A DNA stretch of 35,958 nt, from NCBI GenBank assembly GCA_020631335.1, contig JAHDHK010000007.1, forward strand, positions 1-35,958, read 5' to 3'. Within the stretch, counting starts at the first letter, position 1; each line of letters begins with the position of its first letter. The notes beneath the pieces were generated by a model, which was not told the DNA's origin, did not search any database, and worked only from the letters and a program-made list of their open reading frames with translations. This document shows positions 8,456 to 17,830 of this stretch, piece by piece. Position numbers and translations under genes: made by a program. The DNA comes from Chromatiales bacterium (GTDB lineage: Bacteria > Pseudomonadota > Gammaproteobacteria > Granulosicoccales > Granulosicoccaceae).

Positions 8456-10063
8456 TCACACCAAAGAGACTAGTTCTTCAGGTGTTTCTACTGCGACTCT
8501 TTGAATTCGAAAACATATAAAGGTGGCATCATAGTCAATGGCTTCAGCTAATTTGAAGCTTGAAAATGTTTCACTGTGATAAGAGTCATATATCCTGACG
8601 CTATCGCCCAGTCGGTACTGATCGGTTGATAAAATGATTGCGGTAGTGCCCTCACGGGCAGCAGCAGGTTTAAATATCAGGGCTTCATGTCGAGGCTCTC
8701 TGGCCTTGCCACCGGCCAAATGTTTTTCGCAAATTACCGGCCTGCCCCTGTTCGTCAATGTTTCTATACCTATTTGAACGTCTCTGGAATGAGATACATT
8801 TATCCAGCGTACAATGCCCGTGGATGGTCCAGCGGCAGCGTTTTCATGCAGCTGGCAGGAGATGAGGTCTCCAACATGCAGGTTGTGTGGCTGATCTGTT
8901 TTGCAGCGCAGACACAGTCCATCGTCACTGCGATTGATCAGTTGCCAGCCGTTACTTTTCAAAAACACGTTGTGCTTGTCTCGCTGCTGTTGCAGCAGCG
9001 CATGGCACTCTTTAAATCCCGTGTGTACAGTCGCTGCACCGTTGCTGATTGCCCGTGGTGCATGGCGTTGGCGTTGATTTCCCCAGATGTGCAGGATCTT
9101 CTGCACTTGTAGGCGGCTGAGCGTATTTTTGTCCGATGGAGACGGCTGCAACTCGGACAATGCCCGGGCAGCGGGGGCGAGTTCCAGGTAGCGCACCTGA
9201 TCTTCAGCAGTGTAGTTACAAAAACGATGCGATGAGGGTGCGTTTGCTGAGTTCAGCGCGGTGCTGTAGAGGGTATCGGTTGAGGGCGGACGGTGTTTCT
9301 GGAGTGGTACCCTTGCTGCAAGCCGCGACAGCGCGGCCATCAGTTGCTCCATATCTGCTGGCGGGAGATGGCTGCTTTTGCTCGAATGAAACATTGCAAG
9401 CGCAGTGTAGAGTTGTCCGATCGTTGGTGGAAAAAGCCCGTCTTTGCGGTTGGCGGCAAGAATTTCGTCGTTCGACGCGCCTTCTTTTTCTGCCAGCCAG
9501 TAGAGTGTGTTGATATCACGCCAGCACTTTGCCGGCCAGGGTTGATACGACTGGGCGTAGCGCAGACCCAGCTCGCCTAGACACCGCATCGCAAAATATA
9601 TCGCGTGGACTCTATCCAGCCGGTGGAGTCCGCTTCGTCTCAGCAATACGTCTACAATCGCTATCTTGTAGCCATAAGCCATTTCGCGAAGCAGGGTGGT
9701 GCTGCAGTCAAAAGACTGATTTACTTCATTGGTATAGGGTAATTCAGCATCGATGCACTGTTTTTTAAGCGACGGGATGACAGCGGTAACCTGAGTGTCA
9801 AACAGCGTGGTTATTTTCAATCTTTCAGTAGCGCTGTTGGACAGACGGTTGCTATGCTGCAGTGCGCGTGTCAACCCGTTTAGCTGATCGTGATAACTGG
9901 CAGACGTTTGCGTCGTCAGCCATTTAGCCACCGCATTGTATGATGTAGGGAAGCTGTTTTTACCGGGCTTCTTCTGTGTGGGAATAATCAGCGCAATGGC
10001 TTGTGTCGCATTGTGTCGGTGTCGTCGTGCGATCCGGTTGATCGTGTCTTGAACTTTGCCCAT
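8456..10063 (-). CDS. Large protein with C-terminal PilZ domain (putative c-di-GMP receptor)
   Basis: A cytosolic protein of about 535 residues from the ATG at 10063, the only candidate start with a purine-rich site (GTGGGAA) close upstream; ATG 10075 and TTG 10114 are alternatives. The N-terminal 320 residues are helical and unlike anything I recognise. Residues about 330-440 look like a PilZ domain: the c-di-GMP-binding RxxxR is RHAPR (333-337), and the second motif [D/N]xSxxG is NRSDDG (377-382), followed by VGDLISCQL, GIVRWI and QIGIETL. A second beta-rich segment follows to the C-terminus. PilZ proteins relay the second messenger to motility, adhesion or envelope functions; the target here is unknown. 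It is divergent from hslV. I am fairly sure of the domain and unsure of the role. Confidence 0.75.
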   Translation of the reverse strand: MGKVQDTINRIARRHRHNATQAIALIIPTQKKPGKNSFPTSYNAVAKWLTTQTSASYHDQLNGLTRALQHSNRLSNSATERLKITTLFDTQVTAVIPSLKKQCIDAELPYTNEVNQSFDCSTTLLREMAYGYKIAIVDVLLRRSGLHRLDRVHAIYFAMRCLGELGLRYAQSYQPWPAKCWRDINTLYWLAEKEGASNDEILAANRKDGLFPPTIGQLYTALAMFHSSKSSHLPPADMEQLMAALSRLAARVPLQKHRPPSTDTLYSTALNSANAPSSHRFCNYTAEDQVRYLELAPAARALSELQPSPSDKNTLSRLQVQKILHIWGNQRQRHAPRAISNGAATVHTGFKECHALLQQQRDKHNVFLKSNGWQLINRSDDGLCLRCKTDQPHNLHVGDLISCQLHENAAAGPSTGIVRWINVSHSRDVQIGIETLTNRGRPVICEKHLAGGKAREPRHEALIFKPAAAREGTTAIILSTDQYRLGDSVRIYDSYHSETFSSFKLAEAIDYDATFICFRIQRVAVETPEELVSLV

Positions 10064-10105
10064 TGATTCCCACATTTTCGGAAGCTTGAAGCGGGTTACT
10101 ACGCA

Positions 10106-10133
10106 AAAAACCAAATGCTTTGGAATGGTTTTT
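10106..10133. repeat. Nested inverted repeat between the PilZ gene and hslV
   Basis: Arms AAAAACCA (10106-10113) and TGGTTTTT (10126-10133) are perfect, and an inner CCAAA-TGC-TTTGG (10111-10123) offers an alternative small hairpin. It sits in the divergent promoter region. It may be a regulator site; its A/T tracts also resemble a weak bidirectional terminator, but both flanking genes read away from it. Confidence 0.35.
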
Positions 10134-10190
10134 CGAACCTATTCTAAAGTGTAGTGCAATCTCGAACGGGTTACATTCGGAGAACTTCCT

Positions 10191-10733
10191 TTGCAACAAT
10201 ATCGCGGTACTACCATTGTCTCGGTTCGCCGGGAAAATCAGGTGGTTATCGGTGGCGATGGTCAGGTAACACTGGGCAATGCGATCATGAAGGGCAACGC
10301 GCGTAAAGTGCGGCGACTCTACAAAGATCAGGTACTCGCCGGTTTTGCCGGTGGTACTGCCGATGCATTTACGCTTTTCGAACGATTCGAAGGAAAGCTT
10401 GAAGAGTATGGTGGCAATCTTACCCGGGCGGCGGTTGAAATGGCCAAAGACTGGCGGACTGATCGTATGCTTCGGCGTCTGGAGGCCCTGCTGGCGGTTG
10501 CCGATACCAACAGCTCGCTGGTGATCTCGGGTAATGGCGATGTCATTGAACCCGAGCACGGCCTGATTGCGATCGGCTCCGGTGGTGACTTCGCTAAAGC
10601 CTCTGCCAGAGCGCTGTTGGAACATACGGAGCTTGGCGCAGAGGAAATCGTCACCCACAGTTTGAACATTGCGGCTGATATCTGTATCTACACTAATGGC
10701 AATCTGACAGTGGAAACACTGGCTGTTAACTGA
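10191..10733 (+). CDS. hslV: ATP-dependent protease proteolytic subunit HslV (ClpQ)
   Basis: Proteasome-like threonine protease that forms a double hexamer capped by HslU and degrades misfolded or regulatory cytosolic proteins. The 180 residues closely match the family: [62 protein letters not shown] and DICIYTN. Translation probably starts at TTG 10191, which has GGAG about 7 bases upstream. The nucleophile Thr then follows a six-residue leader (MQQYRG), which must be cleaved, as in some other non-enteric gammaproteobacterial HslVs; E. coli has only Met. hslU follows after 39 bp. Confidence 0.95.
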   Translation: MQQYRGTTIVSVRRENQVVIGGDGQVTLGNAIMKGNARKVRRLYKDQVLAGFAGGTADAFTLFERFEGKLEEYGGNLTRAAVEMAKDWRTDRMLRRLEALLAVADTNSSLVISGNGDVIEPEHGLIAIGSGGDFAKASARALLEHTELGAEEIVTHSLNIAADICIYTNGNLTVETLAVN

Positions 10734-10772
10734 CTGTTGCTTTTCTTTTTAATTTCGATACCGGACTAAAAC

Positions 10773-12092
10773 ATGTCGACGATGACTCCTCGCGAAATCG
10801 TGCAGGAACTCGATAAACACATCATCGGTCAACAGGACGCCAAGCGTGCTGTTGCCATTGCACTGCGCAACCGCTGGCGCCGGCAACAGGTAGACGAAAG
10901 TCTGCGCAATGAAATCACTCCGAAGAATATTTTAATGATCGGTCCGACCGGCGTTGGCAAGACCGAAATATCCCGGCGGCTGGCCAAACTGGCGAACGCC
11001 CCTTTTATCAAAGTGGAAGCAACCAAGTTCACCGAAGTGGGCTATGTTGGACGGGACGTTGAATCGATCATTCGCGATCTGGTCGATGCGTCGATCAAGC
11101 AGACCCGGGAAACAGAGATGGCGAAGGTCAGACACCGGGCGGAAGATGCCGCTGAGGAACGCATCTTGGATATTCTGCTGCGACCTGCGCAGGGTGCTTC
11201 AGATGATGAATCATCAACTCGTCAAAAATTCAGAAAAATGCTTCGCGAAGGCAAACTCGATGATAAAGATATCGAGATAGAAGTCAGTGCCGGTAACCTC
11301 GGAGTGGAGATTATGGCACCTCCCGGTATGGAGGAGATGACTCAGCAGTTGCAGGGTATGTTTCAGAATATGGGACGTGACAAAAAGCAGAATCGTGAGG
11401 TAAAAATTTCAGAAGCGATGCAACTGCTGACCGAGGAGGAAGCCTCCAAACTGGTCAAAGAAGACGACCTCAAGCAGATCGCTGTTGAAAATGTCGAGCA
11501 GAATGGCATTGTTTTTCTCGATGAAATCGACAAAGTAACCCGGCGCAGTGAATCCCACGGCGGTAGCGCCGATGTTTCGCGCGAAGGCGTACAGCGCGAT
11601 CTGCTGCCGCTGGTTGAGGGTTGTACGGTCAGTACCAAATACGGCATGGTCAAAACTGATCATATATTGTTTATTGCCTCGGGCGCCTTCCATTTGACCA
11701 AACCATCCGACCTTGTGCCCGAATTGCAGGGCAGACTGCCTATCCGGGTAGAACTCAGAGCACTGTCGGTAGAGGACTTTGAGCGCATTCTTACTGAACC
11801 CGACGCCTCCCTGTCGCGACAGTATCAGGCCTTGCTCAATACCGAGAATGTATCGTTAAAATTTACCGATGATGGCATACGACGTATCGCAGAGGTGGCC
11901 TGGCAGGTAAATGAAAAAACCGAAAATATCGGCGCAAGACGTTTGCACACAGTGATGGAGCGGTTACTTGACGATGCCTCATATGAAGCCTCGGACGCGT
12001 CGGGCAGCGAAATCGTGGTGGATGCGGATTACGTCAATAAGCAGCTGGACGATCTGGCACAGGATGAAGATCTCAGCCGCTATATTCTGTGA
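10773..12092 (+). CDS. hslU: ATP-dependent unfoldase HslU (ClpY)
   Basis: AAA+ unfoldase partner of HslV, 439 residues, full length. It has Walker A GPTGVGKT (57-64), the pore loop GYVGRD, Walker B in IVFLDEIDK, sensor-type [15 protein letters not shown] and [12 protein letters not shown], and the conserved C-terminal tail ending LSRYIL that inserts into HslV to activate it. The variable I-domain lies at about 110-240 and contains the methionine-rich stretch [19 protein letters not shown]. It forms an operon with hslV. Confidence 0.97.
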   Translation: MSTMTPREIVQELDKHIIGQQDAKRAVAIALRNRWRRQQVDESLRNEITPKNILMIGPTGVGKTEISRRLAKLANAPFIKVEATKFTEVGYVGRDVESIIRDLVDASIKQTRETEMAKVRHRAEDAAEERILDILLRPAQGASDDESSTRQKFRKMLREGKLDDKDIEIEVSAGNLGVEIMAPPGMEEMTQQLQGMFQNMGRDKKQNREVKISEAMQLLTEEEASKLVKEDDLKQIAVENVEQNGIVFLDEIDKVTRRSESHGGSADVSREGVQRDLLPLVEGCTVSTKYGMVKTDHILFIASGAFHLTKPSDLVPELQGRLPIRVELRALSVEDFERILTEPDASLSRQYQALLNTENVSLKFTDDGIRRIAEVAWQVNEKTENIGARRLHTVMERLLDDASYEASDASGSEIVVDADYVNKQLDDLAQDEDLSRYIL

Positions 12093-12109
12093 CCACCGGG
12101 CTCGCGGTG

Positions 12110-12135
12110 CCTGAACCGAATACCTGAACCGAATA
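12110..12135. repeat. Tandem 13-bp direct repeat
   Basis: CCTGAACCGAATA occurs twice back to back (12110-12122 and 12123-12135) just after hslU, ahead of the DUF971 gene. It is probably a local duplication; regulatory meaning is unproven. Confidence 0.6.
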
Positions 12136-12207
12136 GAGGATAAACCGGAAGGTTCATTCTTCTGTATTATGAATCTCCTGTCTGCGAATTATAAACAAGG
12201 CGCTGCT

Positions 12208-12582
12208 ATGCCCAAACCTACTGAAATCAAACTGCACCAGCGCAGCCGGGTGCTGGAGTTGCATTTTGACGATGGTTTCGAATGCAACCTGACCTGCGAA
12301 TATCTGCGTGTGCACTCTCCGTCCGCTGAAGTTCAGGGTCACGGACCCGGGCAGGAAGTGCTGCAAACAGGCAAGGAAGATGTCGGTATCGATCAAATTA
12401 TCCCGTCGGGGAACTATGCGATCAAAATAGCCTTTGATGACGGGCACGACTCAGGCATTTTCACCTGGAGTTACCTGCATGGTCTTGGCACTCATTATGA
12501 GCACAACTGGCAGGTTTATCTCGACAAGCTCAAAGCTGCCGGGCACGAGCGCAAAGAACGCCCGTCCGGTCCCAAGCAATAG
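12208..12582 (+). CDS. DUF971 (gamma-butyrobetaine hydroxylase N-terminal-like) protein
   Basis: A 124-residue stand-alone DUF971 domain. It shows the family pattern LHQRSRVLELHFDDGFECNLTCEYLRVHSPSAEV near the N-terminus, then GNYAIKIAFDDGHDSGIFTWSYLHGLG and a C-terminal YLDKLKAAG helix. The same domain is found at the N-terminus of gamma-butyrobetaine dioxygenases, and stand-alone copies commonly sit beside hslVU in proteobacteria. Its biochemical role is not established. The ATG at 12208 is preferred over 12169 because MPKPTEIKLH matches the usual N-terminus. Confidence 0.88.
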   Translation: MPKPTEIKLHQRSRVLELHFDDGFECNLTCEYLRVHSPSAEVQGHGPGQEVLQTGKEDVGIDQIIPSGNYAIKIAFDDGHDSGIFTWSYLHGLGTHYEHNWQVYLDKLKAAGHERKERPSGPKQ

Positions 12583-12648
12583 TCTTGCGGTACTGATGCA
12601 TTTTTTGCAAGCATCGTTGCCGCCTGTCCAGGATAGTGAGTAAAAGCT

Positions 12649-13392
12649 GTGACTGATAAAACCCACTTCGGCTTTCAAACTGTCGACAAAAACGACAAAC
12701 AGGCGCTGGTTGGCGAAGTCTTTGACTCTGTTGCCAGTCGTTATGATGTCATGAACGATCTGATGTCGCTCGGCATACATCGGATCTGGAAACGTATCAC
12801 CATCAATCAAAGTGGTGTCAGGGTCGGGCAATGTGTACTTGATCTCGCCGGTGGCACCGGAGATCTGGCGGCTAAGCTTAGCGAAAGAGCCGGTGATACC
12901 GGGTGTGTCGTGCTGGCAGATATCAATGAATCCATGTTGAGTGTTGGCCGTGACCGGATGATTGACCGGGGTCTCGTCGGCAATCTTCAATACACACTGG
13001 CAAACGCAGAGCAGCTGCCTTTTGCTGATAACAGTTTTAACTGCATTACGATGGCATTCGGGCTACGCAACGTCACCGAAAAACAGCAGGCACTGGAATC
13101 GATGTTCAGAGTGTTAAAGCCCGGTGGACGACTACTGATTCTTGAGTTTTCCAAACCGGTGTTGCCGCTGCTCAGTAAAGCCTATGATGCCTATTCCTTT
13201 ACAGCGTTGCCGGCACTGGGGAAACTGGTCGCCAATGATGCCGACAGTTATCGTTATCTGGCCGAATCTATTCGTAAGCATCCCGACCAGCAAACCTTGA
13301 AAGGTATGTTGGAGACGGCAGGATTCGAACGATGTGACTATCAGAATATGACCGCAGGCATTGTTGCCCTTCATAAGGGCTTTAAGCTGTGA
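12649..13392 (+). CDS. ubiE: Ubiquinone/menaquinone C-methyltransferase UbiE
   Basis: SAM-dependent C-methyltransferase that methylates the ring of demethylmenaquinone and the ubiquinone intermediate DDMQ. It has 247 residues from a GTG start. Conserved blocks are [21 protein letters not shown], the SAM-binding [34 protein letters not shown], and [18 protein letters not shown]. The stop codon overlaps an ATG (TGATG) that opens a 25-codon frame leading into ubiJ. The ubiE-ubiJ-ubiB order is conserved in gammaproteobacteria. Confidence 0.97.
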   Translation: MTDKTHFGFQTVDKNDKQALVGEVFDSVASRYDVMNDLMSLGIHRIWKRITINQSGVRVGQCVLDLAGGTGDLAAKLSERAGDTGCVVLADINESMLSVGRDRMIDRGLVGNLQYTLANAEQLPFADNSFNCITMAFGLRNVTEKQQALESMFRVLKPGGRLLILEFSKPVLPLLSKAYDAYSFTALPALGKLVANDADSYRYLAESIRKHPDQQTLKGMLETAGFERCDYQNMTAGIVALHKGFKL

Positions 13393-13469
13393 TGCAAAGC
13401 CAGTTGCACGCGATTACCGGGTTGCTGCCCGCCACGTACAGCCCTCGCGTCACGCCGGTAGAGTCGTGA
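13392..13469 (+). CDS. 25-codon ORF between ubiE and ubiJ
   Basis: [20 protein letters not shown]... begins at an ATG overlapping the ubiE stop (TGATG), and its TGA overlaps a GTG at 13466. It is in the same frame as the ubiJ body. It may be only the chance result of the damaged or misread ubiJ 5' region, or a short coupling ORF. No homology is recognised. Confidence 0.2.
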   Translation: MQSQLHAITGLLPATYSPRVTPVES

Positions 13470-13535
13470 AACTGCCTGCGCCGCTGGCAATGGACTGCCG
13501 GATTTAATCAATACCTTGCACTTGATGAAGAGACT

Positions 13536-14048
13536 GTGCCGAAGCTTGAGCGCTTCTACGGTAAGTTAATCAAAATTGAAATTACCGGTGTAAATGTGCA
13601 CTTGTATGTCCTGTTTCATCGTGATCGTGTAGAGGTGATTGAAGACTTTGCAGGTGATGCTGACGCGGTTATTCGAGGTGCACCTTTTTCAATGATCGCA
13701 TTGGCGAACGGCCACAGCGATATAGCTTCAGCCGGGGTGTCTATTCAGGGTGACGTCGAGCTAGCCGAGCGTTTCAACCGTGTATTACGCCAGGTAGACA
13801 TCGACTGGGAGGAACATCTATCGAAAATTACCGGTGATGCGATAGCCTATCAGCTTGGCAATTTTGCCCGGGGGATAACGGGGTATTTCGACAGAACGCG
13901 CACCCGAATGCGAGATAACAGTGGCGATTATCTGCGCGATGAAACAACACAGGTCCCACACGACTGGGAGGTGGAAGCATTCTGTCATCAGGTGGACGAC
14001 CTGCGCGACCGCGTCGATGCGCTGGCAGAAAAACTGTCGGGTCGCTGA
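13536..14048 (+). CDS. ubiJ: Ubiquinone biosynthesis accessory factor UbiJ (SCP2 domain), N-terminus uncertain
   Basis: UbiJ carries ubiquinone lipid intermediates in the soluble Ubi complex through an SCP2 sterol-carrier fold. The body is clear: [19 protein letters not shown], then [43 protein letters not shown] and a C-terminal helix with [15 protein letters not shown]. From GTG 13536 the protein is 170 residues, about 25-30 short of the family. The frame continues upstream to 13470 with family-like FNQYLALDEE but has no good start there, while a different frame gives a plausible start at GTG 13466 (MKLPAPLAM). This suggests a one-base frameshift, real or a sequencing error. Its stop overlaps the ubiB ATG (TGATG). 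Confidence 0.85.
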   Translation: MPKLERFYGKLIKIEITGVNVHLYVLFHRDRVEVIEDFAGDADAVIRGAPFSMIALANGHSDIASAGVSIQGDVELAERFNRVLRQVDIDWEEHLSKITGDAIAYQLGNFARGITGYFDRTRTRMRDNSGDYLRDETTQVPHDWEVEAFCHQVDDLRDRVDALAEKLSGR

Positions 14049-15667
14049 TGACTTTGCTTACTCGGTTGTCCAGACTGATCACCATTCAGCAGGTCTTTTT
14101 CAAGTACGCAATTGATGAGTTGCTTATACAGTTGTCCGGCTCACATATGCTGTCTATCTTCTGCAAGTTGTGGCCGGGCAAATTAAAGTATGGACGAACC
14201 CGTTCGCTGCCGAGAGGCGAGAGGCTCAGACTGGCACTGCAGGAACTGGGACCGGTGTTTATTAAGTTCGGACAAATGCTATCAACCCGCCGCGATTTAT
14301 TGCCGGATGATATCTCCGATCAGCTCGCGCTGTTGCAGGACAGTGTTGCCCCTTTCGAATCGTCCCGTGCTGTACGCATTGTAGAGCAGGCACTTGAAGC
14401 GCCCATTCAGGACCTTTTCCTGTCGTTTGAAACCGAACCGATGGCTGCCGCTTCAATTGCGCAGGTACATGGAGCGGTCCTGCACAGTGGTGAGTCTGTG
14501 GTGGTCAAGGTGCTGCGACCGGACATAGAAAAGGTTATTGAACGCGACCTGTCACTGATGCATTTGCTTGCGGTGCTTATGACATGGCTTTGGCGGGACG
14601 GTGTGAGATTGCGACCACGAGAAGTCGTCAGAGAGTATGAAAAGACGATTATCGATGAACTGGATATGCAGCGTGAGGCAGCTAATGCAGCACAGATGCG
14701 AAAAAACTGTGAAGACACTTCGGATCTTTATATTCCTGAAGTTTATTGGGATTACACGCGCGACAAGGTGTTGGTACTCGAACGCATACAGGGTGTGCCC
14801 ATTTCTCATATAGAAACGCTGAAAGACAAACAGGTTGATATTGAAAAACTGGCACAACGCTGCGTAAACATATTTTTTACCCAGGTCTTTCGTGATAACT
14901 TTTTTCACGCGGACATGCATCCGGGAAATATATTTGTCTCGGTCGAGCAGCCCGATGATCCACACTGCATTGCGGTGGACTTCGGCATCGTCGGCACACT
15001 GACTGAGCAGGACAGACACTATTTGTCGCAGAATCTGCTGGCGTTTTTCGAGCGTGACTATTACTCAGTGGCCAAGCTGCATATTGATAGCGGCTGGGTT
15101 CCATCTGACACGCGAGCCGAAGAATTCGAATCGGCCATAAGAACAGTCTGTGAGCCTATATTTGAAAAGCCACTGGAAGAGATCTCTTTTGCACAGGTGT
15201 TGTTGCGCCTGTTTCAAACAGCCCGTCGATTTAACATGGAAGTGCAGCCGCAACTGGTTTTGCTGCAAAAAACATTGCTGAACATTGAAGGTCTGGGGCG
15301 GCAGCTTTATCCGCAACTCGACTTATGGGCGACTGCAAGACCCATTCTGAAAAAATGGGTCGTTGAAAATTCCGGACCGTTATCAGTGTTAAAGGCATTG
15401 AAAAAAAACGCGCCGGAATGGGGACGATTATTGCCGGAAATGCCGATGCTGTTACATCAGGTCGCTGTTAACGGGGCGTTGCATAAACCGACTGGCGCAA
15501 ACAACCGACACACTGAGTCAATTGTCTATGCGATTTTTGCAGCCGCACTGTTTATCGCCGGTGTGCTGGTGTTAGTGTTAAAGACTACAGTGAATTCCCT
15601 GCCGATATTCGAAGTTTTGCTTTTTCTGGCCGCGGGTTACTGCGTTAAAAAATCGCTTCAACACTGA
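14048..15667 (+). CDS. ubiB: Ubiquinone biosynthesis regulatory kinase-like protein UbiB
   Basis: Membrane-anchored ABC1/ADCK family ATPase needed for ubiquinone synthesis. It has 539 residues, as usual. The signature KxGQ motif is in [18 protein letters not shown], followed by [13 protein letters not shown] (the family's alanine-rich nucleotide loop), [10 protein letters not shown] with the ATP lysine, the catalytic-loop [13 protein letters not shown] and the metal-binding DFGIVG. Two hydrophobic segments at the C-terminus (about 495-535) anchor it in the inner membrane. The ATG overlaps the ubiJ stop by one base. It ends the operon; a reverse-strand gene converges on it. Confidence 0.97.
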   Translation: MTLLTRLSRLITIQQVFFKYAIDELLIQLSGSHMLSIFCKLWPGKLKYGRTRSLPRGERLRLALQELGPVFIKFGQMLSTRRDLLPDDISDQLALLQDSVAPFESSRAVRIVEQALEAPIQDLFLSFETEPMAAASIAQVHGAVLHSGESVVVKVLRPDIEKVIERDLSLMHLLAVLMTWLWRDGVRLRPREVVREYEKTIIDELDMQREAANAAQMRKNCEDTSDLYIPEVYWDYTRDKVLVLERIQGVPISHIETLKDKQVDIEKLAQRCVNIFFTQVFRDNFFHADMHPGNIFVSVEQPDDPHCIAVDFGIVGTLTEQDRHYLSQNLLAFFERDYYSVAKLHIDSGWVPSDTRAEEFESAIRTVCEPIFEKPLEEISFAQVLLRLFQTARRFNMEVQPQLVLLQKTLLNIEGLGRQLYPQLDLWATARPILKKWVVENSGPLSVLKALKKNAPEWGRLLPEMPMLLHQVAVNGALHKPTGANNRHTESIVYAIFAAALFIAGVLVLVLKTTVNSLPIFEVLLFLAAGYCVKKSLQH

Positions 15668-15690
15668 CCAATCCTTTGCATCAGTCGGTG
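15662..15690. terminator. Weak stem-loop between convergent genes
   Basis: CACTGAC (15662-15668) can pair with GTCGGTG (15684-15690), with one T-G wobble and TTT following on the forward strand. It overlaps the ubiB stop region. It may serve as a terminator for ubiB; the U-tract is short. Confidence 0.3.
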
Positions 15691-15711
15691 TTTGGTATCG
15701 AGCGATGGAAA

Positions 15712-16242
15712 TCAGGTATCGATTTTCTTTTCCTGAGTGCTTTTTTCGGTGATCCGCTTAAGCACTTCGGCCAGTTCTGAATCATCTCGAAAATGTTGAT
15801 GCAGAGGCTCTTCACGAAACTCCAGTTCCTGATCCAGTTCAAGCCTGAAACGATATAGCTGGCAGTTAAGCTGATACAGTCCGGCTTCAAACCTGGCGGT
15901 TTCCCGATATGCTGCCATAGGATCAGTTTTGCGCGGTGCCGGTGATGCTGCTTCGTCATCTTTGGTGTTCAGCAACTTATCGGCGGCTAATGTACTGTCA
16001 TCTATTTTGGCAGTCAGTGTCGGTATGTCGTGACTTTCAGCGTGGGTGCTGAGCGACTTTATGTCTGTGACCATCAGCGATTTAAATTTTTGTAAAATAC
16101 TTGCTAAATCACTGATACGCTGATCAAAATCGTCACGTATTTCCCGCTGTAGAGAATTGAGATCCCGGGTTATTCGACGTGACTTCTCGTCATGATTGTT
16201 GCGGCTGAATTCTGGCTGTGCACCAAAGGATGGTTTTGGCAT
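15712..16242 (-). CDS. Hypothetical coiled-coil protein
   Basis: A 176-residue charged, soluble protein with no signal peptide or membrane segment. Residues 20-65 (RRITRDLNSLQREIRDDFDQ, then LASILQKFKSL) and 110-165 (YRETARFEAGLYQLNCQLYR, then a Leu/Glu-rich run) have heptad-like spacing and should form helices or coiled coils, with an acidic linker between. I do not recognise the family. It lies alone on the reverse strand between ubiB and the ammonia-lyase gene. Confidence 0.7.
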   Translation of the reverse strand: MPKPSFGAQPEFSRNNHDEKSRRITRDLNSLQREIRDDFDQRISDLASILQKFKSLMVTDIKSLSTHAESHDIPTLTAKIDDSTLAADKLLNTKDDEAASPAPRKTDPMAAYRETARFEAGLYQLNCQLYRFRLELDQELEFREEPLHQHFRDDSELAEVLKRITEKSTQEKKIDT

Positions 16243-16333
16243 TTGTAAACCCGGTAAAAATACTCAACACGCAAAATGCGCCTCTCTGTGGGTGCTATCG
16301 GCCACTGTCAAAAACGATTGAATGCGTCAAAGG

Positions 16334-16356
16334 GTTGTCGACTGTAAGTTGTCGAC
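16334..16356. promoter_or_regulatory. Paired GTTGTCGAC sites upstream of the ammonia-lyase gene
   Basis: The 9-mer GTTGTCGAC is repeated at 16334-16342 and 16348-16356, a 14-bp period, each containing the palindrome GTCGAC. They lie about 70-90 bp before the start of the diaminopropionate ammonia-lyase gene, a normal place for a regulator binding site. Confidence 0.4.
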
Positions 16357-16423
16357 CAGGTAGGTATCGCCACGTGAATTCTCCAGCTAATGCCGCCTGC
16401 ATAGCTGTTTAGGGCTGATACGT

Positions 16424-17662
16424 ATGTCACACTATGTGTCTTTGGGAACCCGTTCCATGTCTGCTCTCAGCCGATTTGCCAGTGAAGTAGTACTCGCTGA
16501 CCATGTCAGTCGCTCATTGGTACGAACGCCATATCCATCAGCCGCAGAGAGTGTGCTGTCGGCAGAGCACATTAAAGATGCGCACGAAGAAATCACACTC
16601 TGGCCGGGTTATGAGATATCGCCGTTGCGTCAGCTGGAGCAATTGTCGTCAGAGCTTGGCTGCGGTGAGATTTACTACAAAGATGAATCGGCTAGATTCG
16701 GACTGGGCAGTTTTAAAGCACTGGGCGGGGCCTATGCGGTTTTATGGCTGGTTGCCCGTGAGTATGCAGCGCAGTTCAGCACACCGGTGACGCTCGAAGC
16801 TATTCGACGGGGTGATCACCGGGATTTCGCACGAACTCTGACCATCACCACCGCGACAGACGGCAACCATGGACGTTCCGTGGCCTGGGGTGCCCGCAAC
16901 GCCGGCTGTGCCTGTCGCATTTATATTCACCGGGAAGTCAGTGAAGGCCGTAAAGAGGCAATGCAGGCGCTGGGTGCTGAGGTGGTGCGTATTGACGGAG
17001 ACTACGATGAATCTGTCCGTTTGTGTGCCCGGGAGTCTGCGCAAAACGGCTGGTTTGTTGTCTCCGATACCTCTTATGAGGGTTACTCAGATGTGCCGCA
17101 AATGGTGATGGCCGGGTACACGGTGATGGCGAGCGAGGTGTTGTCTCAATTGCGCCAGCCTTTGACTCACGTGTTTATACAGGCAGGCGTAGGTGGCCTT
17201 GCCGCTGCCTTGTGTGCCCGGCTGTGGATGCACTACGGTGAGTCTCGGCCGCGCATCACGGTGGTAGAGTCCGAGCATGCGGCCTGTTGGCTCGACAGTA
17301 TCAAAGCGGGTGAACCCACCGCGGTTGCCATAGAGGCAGAGACGGTAATGGCCGGCTTATCCTGCGGAGAGGTGTCTGAGCTCGCCTGGCAAATCATGTC
17401 TGACTGTATTGATGATGTGGTGACCTTGTCCGACGACAAGGTTGCCGGTGCAATGAAGCTCTTTGCATCAGGACAAATGTGCCATGAAAAAATCGAAGCC
17501 GGTGAGTGCGCTGTGCCTGGTGTACTCGCATTAATGGCGGTGTGTCGGAAAAAAGATCTGAAGCAGACCTTTGGTCTGGATGAAAACAGCCGCATTCTGG
17601 TGATAGGGTGTGAGGGTGCAACCGATATCGAGGTCTATCAATCACTGCTGGAGTCGGTGTAA
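16424..17662 (+). CDS. dpaL: Diaminopropionate ammonia-lyase
   Basis: PLP fold-type II enzyme that cleaves 2,3-diaminopropionate to pyruvate and two ammonia, so it serves non-protein amino acid catabolism. The 412 residues follow E. coli YgeX: the PLP lysine is Lys98 in RFGLGSFKALGGAYA, preceded by YYKDESARFG; TTATDGNHGRSVAWGAR holds a catalytic Asp; SDTSYEGYSDVP holds the second; GVGGLAAAL is the phosphate-binding glycine loop. The N-terminal about 20 residues are extra, and the second Met (MSALSRFASE) could be the true start, but AGGG lies about 10 bases before the ATG at 16424. The gene stands alone, without a transporter or peptidase partner. Confidence 0.88.
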   Translation: MSHYVSLGTRSMSALSRFASEVVLADHVSRSLVRTPYPSAAESVLSAEHIKDAHEEITLWPGYEISPLRQLEQLSSELGCGEIYYKDESARFGLGSFKALGGAYAVLWLVAREYAAQFSTPVTLEAIRRGDHRDFARTLTITTATDGNHGRSVAWGARNAGCACRIYIHREVSEGRKEAMQALGAEVVRIDGDYDESVRLCARESAQNGWFVVSDTSYEGYSDVPQMVMAGYTVMASEVLSQLRQPLTHVFIQAGVGGLAAALCARLWMHYGESRPRITVVESEHAACWLDSIKAGEPTAVAIEAETVMAGLSCGEVSELAWQIMSDCIDDVVTLSDDKVAGAMKLFASGQMCHEKIEAGECAVPGVLALMAVCRKKDLKQTFGLDENSRILVIGCEGATDIEVYQSLLESV

Positions 17663-17770
17663 CCAGACCGTAGACGAACGACACAGTGGATTTTGTTGCG
17701 CGGTTGGCGTCAGGAACAGTCAGTAAACCGGCACATTGAAATATGGTAGTCTCTTTTTAAGGATGTCCCC

Positions 17771-17793
17771 TGCAGCAATGGGTGCTGCATTTT
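17771..17793 (+). terminator. Hairpin plus T-run between dpaL and selC
   Basis: A 7-bp stem TGCAGCA/TGCTGCA with a 5-base loop (17771-17789) is followed by TTTT. It could terminate dpaL transcription. It would leave under 40 bp for a selC promoter, so it might instead lie in the selC leader. Confidence 0.35.
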
Positions 17794-17830
17794 GATCGCC
17801 GACACACGGCCGATTAAGGTGCGGCATTCC

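Noticed and set aside
8687-9768. Several forward ORFs of 79-141 codons opposite the PilZ gene
   Set aside because: They lie wholly antisense to a long gene with recognisable domain motifs, are Cys/Arg-rich and have no ribosome-binding sites.
10085-10118. Sigma32 heat-shock promoter for hslVU (CTTGAA with a downstream AACCAAAT)
   Set aside because: The -10 part lacks the CCCCAT core and the spacing is long; too weak to list.
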